Shown here piece after piece: positions 1-8,314 of a stretch of DNA of 42,390 nt. The notes below the pieces were generated by a model. That model was not told the DNA's origin and did no database searches. It saw only the letters and a program-made list of their open reading frames with translations. Numbering within the stretch: position 1 is the first letter of the stretch; the number at the start of each line of letters is the position of its first letter. The stretch is from Caldilineaceae bacterium (GTDB lineage Bacteria > Chloroflexota > Anaerolineae > Caldilineales > Caldilineaceae): positions 1 through 42,390 of the forward strand of contig JAPPAJ010000176.1 in NCBI GenBank assembly GCA_026705565.1, written 5' to 3'. Made by a program: the position numbers and the translations under genes.

Positions 1-420
1 CCGCCACCACCAACTCCGCCACCTCGGCGTCGACGCGGGCATGGCCGAGGTCGGCTGGTCAAGTGCCGCCCGCCCGAGAACCGGGATCCGCGGCCCGAGG
101 AGATCCAGGCCTGCCGCCATTGGCTGGATCGCCAAATTGAGGCCATCAACCCAAGTCTGATCGTGACCCTCGGCCGCATCAGCATGAGTCGCTGGTTTCC
201 GGGAGGCCGCATCACGCGCATCCAGGGACAGGTAAGGAACATTGGCGGGGGACGACGGGCCATGCCCCTGTTTCACCCGGCGGCCGTCCTGCGCAACTGG
301 AACCTGCGTTCCGAATACGCCGGCATGTTCGCCCGGTTGGCCCGGTTGGCGAACGAGCCGCGCCCGGACCCGGCGTCCGCCGAGGACGACCTGTCGCAGG
401 GAACATTGTTCGATCTCTGA
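1..420 (+). CDS. Uracil-DNA glycosylase, family 4 (5'-partial, possibly frameshifted)
   Basis: C-terminal part of a type-4 (Fe-S) uracil-DNA glycosylase, which removes uracil from DNA in base-excision repair. From base 61 the frame reads KCRPPENRDPRPEE, then IVTLGR, and a C-terminal MPLFHPAAVLR block. These match the family's KCRPP...NRDP, VALGR and HPAA signatures; the Cys of KCRPP is one of the cluster ligands. The last ~40 residues are a normal-looking family tail ending at the TGA at 418-420. The N-terminal half lies outside the window. Bases 1-60 do not continue the homology in the same frame: frame 1 gives Pro/Arg-rich nonsense, while frame 2 gives LGVDAGMAEV, resembling the segment that normally precedes VYITNVVKC. 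A small deletion with frame change near bases 52-55 is therefore possible. Family call is firm; intactness is not. Confidence 0.8.
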   Translation, partial: PPPPTPPPRRRRGHGRGRLVKCRPPENRDPRPEEIQACRHWLDRQIEAINPSLIVTLGRISMSRWFPGGRITRIQGQVRNIGGGRRAMPLFHPAAVLRNWNLRSEYAGMFARLARLANEPRPDPASAEDDLSQGTLFDL

Positions 421-515
421 GGTCCGACGCGGCAAGCGCGCCGGCATCGCCCGATGCCGGCCGCACAAACCAACGCAGTCCCCAATACAGCAAACAAGGT
501 AAGACAAAACAAACC

Positions 516-2306
516 ATGGAAGGTAACGACAAGGCCCCCGCGGACGCGGGGAGCACGAGCCGGGACAGCGCGCGCAACATTCTGCGCGTGACGCCGCTGG
601 GCGGTCTGGGCGACATCGGCAAGAACATGATGGTTGTCGAGTACGACGAGGATATGGTCCTGATCGATGCCGGCAGCATGTTTCCCGTCGAGGAGACGCC
701 GGGTATCCGGCTGATGATTCCGGACCTGGCCTACGTCCTGGACAACCGCGAGCGGCTGCGCGCCGTTTTGCTCACCCACGGGCACGAGGATCACATCGGG
801 GCCCTGCCCTTTCTGCTGGAGTTCGGCATCGAGGTACCGATTTACGGATCGGACCTGACCATCGGCATTGTCGAGAGCAAGCTGACGGACCGCGACTACC
901 AGTTGTTTGAGGCAGTCCGCCAGCTCCGGACCGTGGACACCGAAACCGTTCTGCAGTTGGGCGCCTTCGAGGCCGAGTTCTTCCAGGTCAACCACAGCTT
1001 TCCCAGCAGCCTGGGCATCTCGTTGAACACGCCGCTGGGGCGCGTGATCCATACGGGCGATTTCAAGTTCGACGAGAATCCGGTTCTGGGCCGGCCGATC
1101 GACGTGAACCGGCTGGAGGCGTGGGGACAGGAAGGTGTCCTGCTTCTGATGGCGGACAGCACCAATGCCGAAGAGGATCTGGCCACGAGCAGTGAAATTG
1201 CCATTGAGGACAAGCTTCAGGAACTGTTTGAAGAGGCTGCCGGCCGTATTTTCTTCTCCACATTCGCCAGCAACACCGCCCGCGTGCAGCAGGTTCTGAA
1301 CCTGGCCGAACGCAACGGGCGGAAGGTGGGGCTGGTGGGCAGTTCGATGTATCGGTATACGGAGAACGCCGTCAAACTGCGCTACGTGGATTTGGACTGG
1401 AACAGTCTTCTCAGCGACCAGGACATCGACAAGGGGGAGCCGGACAGGATTTGTGTGCTCATCACGGGTTCCCAGGGTGAGGAGTTAAGCGCACTCAACC
1501 GCCTCAGCCTCGACAATCATCGGTTCCACCAGGTGCGCAACGACGACACCGTCATCATCAGCGCCACCCCGATCCCGGGCAACGAGAAGAACTACTACAA
1601 CATGGTCAACCGGCTGTTCCGCCGGGGGGCCAATGTCATTTACGCGGATTTGGCCGACATCCACGTGTCGGGCCACGGCAGCCTGCGGGAGAACGCCCGC
1701 ATGCTGGACCTCCTGGCGCCGCGTTTCTTCCTGCCCGTCCATGGCGAGTATCGTCATCTGGAGTTGAACCGCCGGGCCGCCGTGGACCACGGCATGCCCG
1801 AGCAGGACGTGTTGATCCTGGAGGATGGCGGCTGTCTGGAGTTCGGCCACTGGAACCGCGATTTCGAACCCGGGGATGGAGATGCCCGGTTGAGCCGGTG
1901 TCTGGTACGGGAGGGCGAACCCGTTTCGGCGGAACGCATCGTGGTGGACGGCTCCGTGGTCAGCGACGACCACGGCATTCTTAACGAAAGGCGGCTGCTG
2001 CGGGACGGCGGGATGCTGGTGTGTGTCGTCAACTACAGTGCCCGCGCCTGGGAGATGCGGGGCACGCCGGTGCTGGTAAGCCGCGGGGCGCTGTACCGCG
2101 AGGAGCAGCGGGACTTCCACGACCTGGCCCGGCAGGCCGTGGCCAAGCGCTTCGCCGCCATGGCCGGAAACCCCGGGACCAAGGCCTCGGACATCGAACG
2201 GGATTTGGTGCGCGTATTGCGGCGGATCTGCCGGGATGAACTGGGTCGCAACCCCTTTGTGGTGGTCAAGCTGGCTGCCGACAACGACGTTTCGGACCCC
2301 ATTTAA
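516..2306 (+). CDS. rnj: Ribonuclease J
   Basis: Metallo-beta-lactamase/beta-CASP ribonuclease J (596 aa), a cytoplasmic 5'-3' exo- and endoribonuclease for mRNA decay and rRNA maturation. The zinc motif THGHEDHIGA sits at residues 87-96. It is preceded by LGGLGDIGKNM, typical of RNase J, and followed by the downstream metal ligands in VNHSFPSS and IHTGDFKFD. The beta-CASP part holds GSQGEE, and the late SGHG and LPVHGEYRHL motifs lie near residues 385-415. A C-terminal RNase J domain ends in FVVVKL. Length fits the family (550-600 aa). The ATG at 516 is used; the upstream AAGG is rather far, so initiation context is weak. It begins 95 bases after the glycosylase gene on the same strand. There is no second RNase J paralogue in the window. 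Confidence 0.96.
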   Translation: MEGNDKAPADAGSTSRDSARNILRVTPLGGLGDIGKNMMVVEYDEDMVLIDAGSMFPVEETPGIRLMIPDLAYVLDNRERLRAVLLTHGHEDHIGALPFLLEFGIEVPIYGSDLTIGIVESKLTDRDYQLFEAVRQLRTVDTETVLQLGAFEAEFFQVNHSFPSSLGISLNTPLGRVIHTGDFKFDENPVLGRPIDVNRLEAWGQEGVLLLMADSTNAEEDLATSSEIAIEDKLQELFEEAAGRIFFSTFASNTARVQQVLNLAERNGRKVGLVGSSMYRYTENAVKLRYVDLDWNSLLSDQDIDKGEPDRICVLITGSQGEELSALNRLSLDNHRFHQVRNDDTVIISATPIPGNEKNYYNMVNRLFRRGANVIYADLADIHVSGHGSLRENARMLDLLAPRFFLPVHGEYRHLELNRRAAVDHGMPEQDVLILEDGGCLEFGHWNRDFEPGDGDARLSRCLVREGEPVSAERIVVDGSVVSDDHGILNERRLLRDGGMLVCVVNYSARAWEMRGTPVLVSRGALYREEQRDFHDLARQAVAKRFAAMAGNPGTKASDIERDLVRVLRRICRDELGRNPFVVVKLAADNDVSDPI

Positions 2307-2335
2307 TCTGATAGAGTTGAGTTGGAACGTCCGAC

Positions 2336-2365
2336 GGCCCGCCCGGGGGCCGGCCGAGGCGGGCC
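2336..2365 (+). terminator. GC-rich hairpin after RNase J gene
   Basis: Perfect 8-bp inverted repeat: GGCCCGCC at 2336-2343 and GGCGGGCC at 2358-2365, with a 14-nt loop, 30 bases after the rnj stop. No U-tract follows, so intrinsic termination is uncertain. It could act as an mRNA 3' barrier or attenuate read-through into ftsK. Confidence 0.4.
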
Positions 2366-2434
2366 TGTGCATTGAGGACAGGCCTGTCCACCCTGTCCGT
2401 TTGTCATTGTCGTCAGGATTGGAACCGATTGCCG

Positions 2435-5248
2435 GTGGCTCAACGAACCCCGACCAAGAGGAAATCCGCGGCGAATCCGTGGCAGGCCTTGTTGGCTTCG
2501 CTGTATTCGCCGCGCCTGGCCGGAACCGTGCTGGTCATGGTCGCTGTGTTGACGCAGCTCAGCTTCATGTCCCTGACCCGCGGCAGGCTGACCGACATGT
2601 GGATTGGCAGCCTGCAATCACTGGTGGGTGTGGCGGCCTGGGGCTTGCCGGCCGTGATCGGGTTTCTCGGATTCTGGATCATCGTGCGGGCCATGGAGTA
2701 CCAGCCGATGCCGCCTTGGCACAAGCCGGCCGGTGTCGTACTGTTGTATTTCTGCCTGGTAGTGGGTTTGACCCTGGCGCCGGACCGGTTGGCGGAGGAC
2801 TTGGTGCAGGCACTGTCGCCGTCCCTGCCATCCGCCGGAGGGTGGATCGGCTACCGGTCGGGAACGCATCTGGCAGAGGCCCTGGGACTAACCGGGGCAT
2901 GGACCGTGCTTGTTGGCCTGGCCCTGGTGGGCGGCTGGATGGTGGTTCCCGAGTGGCTGGAGAGCCTGTGGCGGAGGGCTGTCCGGCGGCTGTGCACATG
3001 CTGGGAACGGCTGGGTCGTGTCGACAGTCGCGAACGGGAACACGCTCCTTGGCCTGAAACCCGCCTATATCGCGTGTGGCAACGCGTGAGTCGGCGTCGT
3101 GTCGACCTTGAACCGCTGCGGAGAGCGTACGGGCGGGTTTGGTTTGCCTACGTGCAATGGCTGGAACGCATGCGGACTCCCCGTATTGCCCCGCTGGAAC
3201 ACGGTTCGCCGGAAGTGGAGGCCGTGGCGGTTCCGGTCCGGTCCCCCGTGGTGCGTGAAGGTGCGGCAATGCCGCCCGCCGGAAGGCCCGGACCACCGGA
3301 GGAAGGCGTCGACCAGGCCTGGGCCCTGCCCGACATCAACCAGCTTCTCTACTCGCGGGAGCGGATTGAGGAGGACGACGACCGCGTGCGCAAGATGGGA
3401 ACCCTCATCCAGGACACGCTGGAACTGTTCGGGGTGCCTGCGAGCTTCGAGGGAGCCTACACGGGGTCGGCCGTCACGCAGTACCTGATCAAGCCCGGAT
3501 TTATTGAACGGAGCGACACGCGCGGCTACGTCAGGCGCACGAAGGTCAAGGTCAGCAAAATCACCAGTTTGCGCGACGACCTGGCCTTGGCGGCCGCGGC
3601 GGCTTCGGTGCGCATCGAGGCACCCATTCCGGGCACGAGCTATGTCGGCATCGAAATTCCGAATGCCGTCATCAACTCGGTGAACCTGAGGGATCTGGTT
3701 GTCAGCGACGCCTTTCTTTCGATGAACGCCAGCCTGCCGTTGGCCTTGGGCGAGGATGTCAAGGGACAGCCGATTGTGGCGGACCTGGCCCGGATGCCCC
3801 ATCTGCTGATTGCCGGCGCCACCGGCACCGGCAAGTCGGTCTGCATCAATGCCATCATCACGACCCTGTTGCTGTCCCACACCCCGGAGACCCTCCGGTT
3901 TCTCATGGTCGACCCCAAGATGGTCGAACTGAGCGCCTACAACCGCATCCCCCACATGCTCAAGCCGGTGGTGACGGACGTGGAACAGGCCGAAGCCGTG
4001 CTGGAGTGGTGTGTGGCCGAGATGACTGCGCGCTACCAGCTGCTCAACGTCGAGCGGGTCCGCGACATTCACCGCTACAACCAGCGGCGGATTGAGGAGG
4101 GTGAACCGCCGATGCCCTTCATTGTCGCCATCATCGATGAAATGGCGGACTTGATGATGTCGGCGCCGCAGCAGGTGGAGCAGGCGGTCTGCCGCCTGGC
4201 CCAGATGGCGAGGGCCGTGGGCATCCATCTGATCATTGCGACGCAGCGGCCGTCGGTGGATGTCATCACCGGGCTGATCAAGGCCAACTTCCCGGCGCGC
4301 ATTGCCTTTGCCGTGTCAAGCCAAATCGATAGCCGGGTAATCATCGACGAAGCCGGAGCCGAACGGCTCCTGGGCAACGGCGACATGCTGTTTGTCGCTC
4401 CGGATGCACAACGGGTTGGACGGGTGCAGGGCACTTGGGTGAGCGACCCCGAGATTGCCGGCGTTATCGACCACTGGGAGGCGGAAGCGAACCTGTGGGA
4501 GCTTGGGGCGTTCCCGGCGGCTTCCGGAACGGAATCCGGTCGAACCGTGGAGCCTCACGAGGCATTGGTTTCCGCCCCCGCCGCCCTCCCCCCGCCGGAC
4601 CGGGCTCCGCTGCCTCCGCCTGCCGGCAAACCTGGTCCCGAACCCGACCCGGGCCGGGAGATTGGGACCCGGCAGCAACCAGGGAGGGAACCTGAATCGG
4701 CCGCTGTTGAACGACTGCGGCAAATCGTAGCGACCGGGCGGGATGCCCCGGAACGTGGATTGGCAGACCAGGCCGCGGCCACCGAACCTCCGGAGCCAAA
4801 CCTGTCCGAAGACGACTCTGGTATGAAAGGCGGCGCATCCGGGGAAGCCGGGTCGGGCAGTCCGGATCGGGAGGCGCTGCCTGGCAACACGGCCTCACAG
4901 GAACCTCCGGCGCACCGGTCCGAATCCGTGCCAGCGACCGTGTCCAATCGGCAAGGATCGGGACGCGACGGTGACCCTACGGACATCGGTGCGACGGACA
5001 GTGACCGGAACGAACCGGGTTCCGTGCCGGTGCCGCCTGCACCCGAGTCGAAGGAAGGCTTGTACCTGAGGGCCTTGGACGAGGCCAAGGGGCTGAAGGT
5101 TCTCTCCGCCAATGTCCTACAGCGTCGGCTGCAGCTGGGGCGCAACGGGGTGTTTGAGATTTTGCAGCGGATGCTGGACGAGGGCGCGATCGACGAAGAC
5201 GACCTTGACAGCCGGACGTTTGTGGAGTTGGTGCGCCGACAGGCGTAG
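2435..5248 (+). CDS. ftsK: FtsK/SpoIIIE-family DNA translocase
   Basis: Septal DNA pump that moves chromosome ends through the closing division septum. The N-terminus is basic (AQRTPTKRKS) and followed by about four membrane segments in the first ~170 residues. A linker leads to the alpha/beta RecA-like motor, with Walker A GATGTGKS near residue 460, VDPKMVELS, and Walker B FIVAIIDEMADLMM. The C-terminal ~65 residues form the winged-helix gamma domain (LYLRALDEAKGL...ANVLQRRLQLG), which normally reads KOPS-type orienting sequences. Unusually, about 175 residues of Pro/Gly/Glu-rich low-complexity sequence separate the motor from gamma. Start is uncertain: the frame is open from a TTG at 2372, but the GTG at 2435 gives a more FtsK-like N-terminus, and an AGGA lies at 2415-2418. 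Family identity is certain. Confidence 0.94.
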   Translation: MAQRTPTKRKSAANPWQALLASLYSPRLAGTVLVMVAVLTQLSFMSLTRGRLTDMWIGSLQSLVGVAAWGLPAVIGFLGFWIIVRAMEYQPMPPWHKPAGVVLLYFCLVVGLTLAPDRLAEDLVQALSPSLPSAGGWIGYRSGTHLAEALGLTGAWTVLVGLALVGGWMVVPEWLESLWRRAVRRLCTCWERLGRVDSREREHAPWPETRLYRVWQRVSRRRVDLEPLRRAYGRVWFAYVQWLERMRTPRIAPLEHGSPEVEAVAVPVRSPVVREGAAMPPAGRPGPPEEGVDQAWALPDINQLLYSRERIEEDDDRVRKMGTLIQDTLELFGVPASFEGAYTGSAVTQYLIKPGFIERSDTRGYVRRTKVKVSKITSLRDDLALAAAAASVRIEAPIPGTSYVGIEIPNAVINSVNLRDLVVSDAFLSMNASLPLALGEDVKGQPIVADLARMPHLLIAGATGTGKSVCINAIITTLLLSHTPETLRFLMVDPKMVELSAYNRIPHMLKPVVTDVEQAEAVLEWCVAEMTARYQLLNVERVRDIHRYNQRRIEEGEPPMPFIVAIIDEMADLMMSAPQQVEQAVCRLAQMARAVGIHLIIATQRPSVDVITGLIKANFPARIAFAVSSQIDSRVIIDEAGAERLLGNGDMLFVAPDAQRVGRVQGTWVSDPEIAGVIDHWEAEANLWELGAFPAASGTESGRTVEPHEALVSAPAALPPPDRAPLPPPAGKPGPEPDPGREIGTRQQPGREPESAAVERLRQIVATGRDAPERGLADQAAATEPPEPNLSEDDSGMKGGASGEAGSGSPDREALPGNTASQEPPAHRSESVPATVSNRQGSGRDGDPTDIGATDSDRNEPGSVPVPPAPESKEGLYLRALDEAKGLKVLSANVLQRRLQLGRNGVFEILQRMLDEGAIDEDDLDSRTFVELVRRQA

Positions 5249-5717
5249 CGGACATCCAGACCCGCGGCATGCAGTGATACGGGAGCGGGAGGGGACACCG
5301 CCGTCCCGAACCAAGACCCAAACCGGGCGACAAAGCGCTCTTCTTCATTGCCTGGAAGTCATTTATTCAGGGCATCGTCGTCTGCGGTGTAAAGGGCTGA
5401 GGTGCCGTTCGGCGCTTTGGCCTTGGCAGGTTCGTTGTCGGTCAGTGGACCAACCGGTTGGCTCACCCTGTGTGATGGCGTTCCAATCAAGGCGCGGCAT
5501 AGCTTGAATCCGCCTGCGGATGGAACCCCGGCCCTTGACCGGTCTTGAGTCATTGGTTCCAGGCCGAATGCAGACCGAGCCAACCTCTCGCTGATGTCGT
5601 CGCCCACTTTGGTCCAATCATCGTGTACGGGTTGCTCTCCCCTGGGCGGACGTCACGCGGTTGGCATTGGCTGGTTTGGGTGAACGGATCAATTTTGAAT
5701 CGTGTGGAGAAGCGGGC
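5249..5717. other. Intergenic region, ftsK to GH31 gene
   Basis: About 470 bases without a convincing gene. A weak GGGAC/GTCCC hairpin (5292-5307) lies just after ftsK. Open frames on either strand here are short and show no recognisable motifs. The 3' end carries the ribosome-binding site of the GH31 gene. No clear promoter hexamer pair was found. Confidence 0.5.
5706..5712 (+). promoter_or_regulatory. Ribosome-binding site deciding the GH31 start
   Basis: GGAGAAG lies 5 bases before the ATG at 5718. This favours 5718 over an in-frame TTG at 5661, which has no such site. Confidence 0.65.
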
Positions 5718-7742
5718 ATGAAAGGCGAGTTGACCCAAAACGGCTGCCAGTTGATACACAGGCACGGTGATGAAACCCTTGTGGTTGAACCATGGGGGCG
5801 CGATGGGCTGCGCGTCCGCGCCACCCTTAACCCTGAGGTCGACGATCGCAACTGGGCGTTGACGGAAACGGTAACCGGTGCCCTTAGGGAGACTTCATCC
5901 ACCGCAAGTGTTGAGATTGCCGACAACCAGGCCTCGATTGTCAACGGAATGATCTCCGCTCGCCTGACGGATCCCACCCCCATCGCCGGATCCGGCCATG
6001 TCCTGCAGGCGGGCCATCTGCAGTTCTTCCGGTCCGGGGAACCTGTTCTCAGCGAGTACGACTACGTTGTAGGTGCCCACAACCCGGGTACTCGCACCTA
6101 CAAGCCCGTCCCCGGGTTTGCGGAGGAGGGGTTGTACCGTACCGAAGTTCACTTTGCCCCACGGCAGGACGAGCGCCTGTACGGGATGGGGCTAAATGCC
6201 ACGGGCAGCGTCAATCTCAAGGGATGTGTGGTTGACCTGTATCAACGGCATGTGAAGCATACGGTGCCGTTTCTGGTGTCCAGTGCCGGCTACGGTCTGT
6301 TGTGGAACAATCCGTCCCTGGGAAGGGCGGAGCTTGGTCGGAACCGGACGCGCTGGGTATCCGACGGCTGCCGGCAAATCGACTACTACGTCACCGTGGG
6401 CGACACCTACGGCGCAATCATGGAGAACTACGCCGATGCCACGGGACATGCACCGGAGATGCCGTACTGGGCATCGGGTTTCTGGCAGTGCAAGCTGCGG
6501 TACAGGACCCAGGAGGAACTGCTGGCGACTGCCAGGGAATTCCAGCGGCGCGGCCTTCCGCTCTCGGTCATCGTCATCGACTTCCGGCACTGGCGGAAAA
6601 CGGGTGACTGGAAACTCGATCCTGCCTATTGGCCCGACCCGGAAGCCATGGTGCGGGAACTGGATGATATGGGCGTGAGGATCATGATCTCGCCGTGGGT
6701 GTTGGTGGAGGAGGAGAGCGAGAACTTCGGCCCGATGCTGGCACAGGGCCTGTTCATCGACTCCCTCGATGGCGGCGAGACCTGGATTCCCTGGCAGGCG
6801 AACGATGGTCGGGCGGTTCGAACGCGACAGGTCGATCCCACGAACCCCCGGGCGGCCGCCTATCTGTGGGATAAGTGGAAGTGCAACTACTTCGATCTGG
6901 GAATCCGGACGTTCTGGCTGGATCCCTGCGACGACCTGCATTCGATTCAGGACTACGACCGGGTGCGGTACCACGCGGGGCCGGCCCTGGAGGCCCACTG
7001 CCATTACCCGGTGGCCCATCAGAAGAATATCCACGACGCCCTGCATGCCGCCGGGGAACACGAAGTGGTCACGATTTGCCGCAGTTCGTGGGCCGGTTCG
7101 CAGCGCTACGGCGCCTCTCCGGCCGCCCATGACATAAAGTCGTCCTTTGAACACCTGGACGAGTACATGAAGGCCGGCCTGAACCTGGCCATGAGCGGCA
7201 TCCCGTGGGGGGCCGCCGAAATCGGCGGGTTCGTTACGCCCGACAGCCAGAGCGAATACTTCCGGGAACTCATGGTGCGCTGGTACCAGTACGGGGTGTT
7301 CACGCCGCTATTCCGCACGCACGGCCACCGGCCCAACAACGAGGCCTGGACCATCGGCGGCGACAGCTACCGGTTCATCCGGGCGGCCATGCTGCTGCGC
7401 GAGCGGCTGCGTCCCTATGTGATGGCACAGATGCAGCTGGCCTCCGACCGCGGCATCCCTCCCATGCGTCCGCTGTTCTTCGACTTCGAGCACGACCTGC
7501 AAACCCATGCCGTCGAGGACCAGTATCTCTTTGGTCCGGATCTGCTCATCGCTCCCGTTACTGCCTACCGGCAGCGCCGCCGGACGGTGTATTTGCCGGA
7601 GGGCGAACTATGGTCCTGCGCATGGACCGGACGGCAGCACGATGGCGGAAGGACATTGGATACGGCGGCACCCCTCGAACACATCCCCGTGTTTGTGCGA
7701 GGGGCCGAGCCGAATGTGGACTTGGCGTTGTTTCAAGTGTAG
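5718..7742 (+). CDS. Glycoside hydrolase family 31 (alpha-glucosidase/alpha-xylosidase-like)
   Basis: A 674-aa retaining alpha-glycosidase. The N-terminal ~200 residues form the beta-sandwich (mutarotase-like) domain. The (beta/alpha)8 barrel starts around PYWASGFWQCKLRYRTQEEL, the classic GH31 entry motif. The nucleophile Asp is predicted in FWLDPCDD. The RSSWAGSQRYG stretch and SGIPWG..EIGGF block follow, with the acid/base Asp expected in AAHDIKSSF. A C-terminal beta domain closes the protein. Two motifs deviate: the nucleophile motif has Asp where many members have Glu three residues on, and the acid/base region reads HD instead of the usual GD. Substrate is therefore not predictable. No signal peptide, so probably cytoplasmic. 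It is a single gene with no sugar transporter or regulator beside it. Confidence 0.9.
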   Translation: MKGELTQNGCQLIHRHGDETLVVEPWGRDGLRVRATLNPEVDDRNWALTETVTGALRETSSTASVEIADNQASIVNGMISARLTDPTPIAGSGHVLQAGHLQFFRSGEPVLSEYDYVVGAHNPGTRTYKPVPGFAEEGLYRTEVHFAPRQDERLYGMGLNATGSVNLKGCVVDLYQRHVKHTVPFLVSSAGYGLLWNNPSLGRAELGRNRTRWVSDGCRQIDYYVTVGDTYGAIMENYADATGHAPEMPYWASGFWQCKLRYRTQEELLATAREFQRRGLPLSVIVIDFRHWRKTGDWKLDPAYWPDPEAMVRELDDMGVRIMISPWVLVEEESENFGPMLAQGLFIDSLDGGETWIPWQANDGRAVRTRQVDPTNPRAAAYLWDKWKCNYFDLGIRTFWLDPCDDLHSIQDYDRVRYHAGPALEAHCHYPVAHQKNIHDALHAAGEHEVVTICRSSWAGSQRYGASPAAHDIKSSFEHLDEYMKAGLNLAMSGIPWGAAEIGGFVTPDSQSEYFRELMVRWYQYGVFTPLFRTHGHRPNNEAWTIGGDSYRFIRAAMLLRERLRPYVMAQMQLASDRGIPPMRPLFFDFEHDLQTHAVEDQYLFGPDLLIAPVTAYRQRRRTVYLPEGELWSCAWTGRQHDGGRTLDTAAPLEHIPVFVRGAEPNVDLALFQV

Positions 7743-7787
7743 AGCCCCCAGGCCATCACGTTGGAGAAGGCAGCAATTGTGTACGAC

Positions 7788-7930
7788 GCCATTGCCAGGG
7801 CATCAAGACCGTCTGTGAGGATGCTAAGGCAGAAGGGATTGAGAAGGGTAAGGCCGAGGGCTTGGCTGAAGCGTTGGTCAATGTCATTGCATATGGGTTT
7901 TCTGCCGAAACATCCCTGTTTCGGCAATGA
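7788..7930 (+). pseudogene. C-terminal remnant of an unidentified protein, possibly a Rpn/Uma2-type nuclease
   Basis: The frame ending at the TGA 7928-7930 contains KAEGIEKGKAEGLAEALVNV. This charged EG/KG-repeat helix resembles the C-terminal tails of Rpn-family (PD-(D/E)XK) and Uma2-like proteins common in Chloroflexota and cyanobacteria. Nothing upstream in the same frame resembles the catalytic part; the frame there is antisense-like read-through of the GH31 gene. I read it as the leftover end of a deleted gene. The resemblance rests on a short low-complexity helix, so the family assignment is tentative. Confidence 0.35.
7903..7926. terminator. Perfect 10-bp hairpin with 4-nt loop
   Basis: TGCCGAAACA (7903-7912), loop TCCC, TGTTTCGGCA (7917-7926). 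A compact, very stable hairpin between convergent genes, overlapping the end of the gene remnant. It has no U-run on either side, so it is a terminator-like or mobile repeat element rather than a textbook intrinsic terminator. Confidence 0.5.
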
Positions 7931-8094
7931 GTGACATCTTCCGACCGGGCCATGTGGCCCGAGATGTCGGAAGTGCTGACCTGGACCGGCACGGGCACCG
8001 AGTTCATGGACTGGCTGGCGGCTGGAAGGCCCGTCACTTCCTGATTCCATTGGTGTCCGACACCGGACAGCGGTTCCCCTGCTTGTTGGACTTC

Positions 8095-8125
8095 CCCGAG
8101 CACCACCGAAACAACGGTGCTCGGG
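8095..8125. repeat. Perfect 10-bp inverted repeat
   Basis: CCCGAGCACC (8095-8104) and GGTGCTCGGG (8116-8125) with an 11-nt spacer. It lies 190 bases downstream of the permease stop on the opposite strand, in a region without a gene. It may serve as a distal terminator for the leftward gene; no U-tract is seen. Confidence 0.5.
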
Positions 8126-8314
8126 AGTGCGGGCAAGATTCGGAGTTTGCCTGGCCGGCTAAATCAACATCGGAAACACCGCGCCCACCGGGAGCGTCCG
8201 ATGGGGAAGTGTCGCCGGCACCGAGTGATATGAACCATAGCCCGAGCCCGGTTCCGGTCCGCAGGTGCGCCGGGAAGCGCGCCATGCCCGGTGCGAAGGC
8301 TGTGCTGCAGTCCC

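Larger units (their letters stand above)
7743..8314. other. Decayed intergenic region with gene debris
   Basis: A 570-base stretch between the GH31 gene and the convergent permease gene. It holds a short C-terminal protein remnant (about 7788-7930) and two perfect 10-bp inverted repeats (7903-7926 and 8095-8125). The remaining frames (for example + 7927-8418) look like chance open frames with no family signature. Confidence 0.55.
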
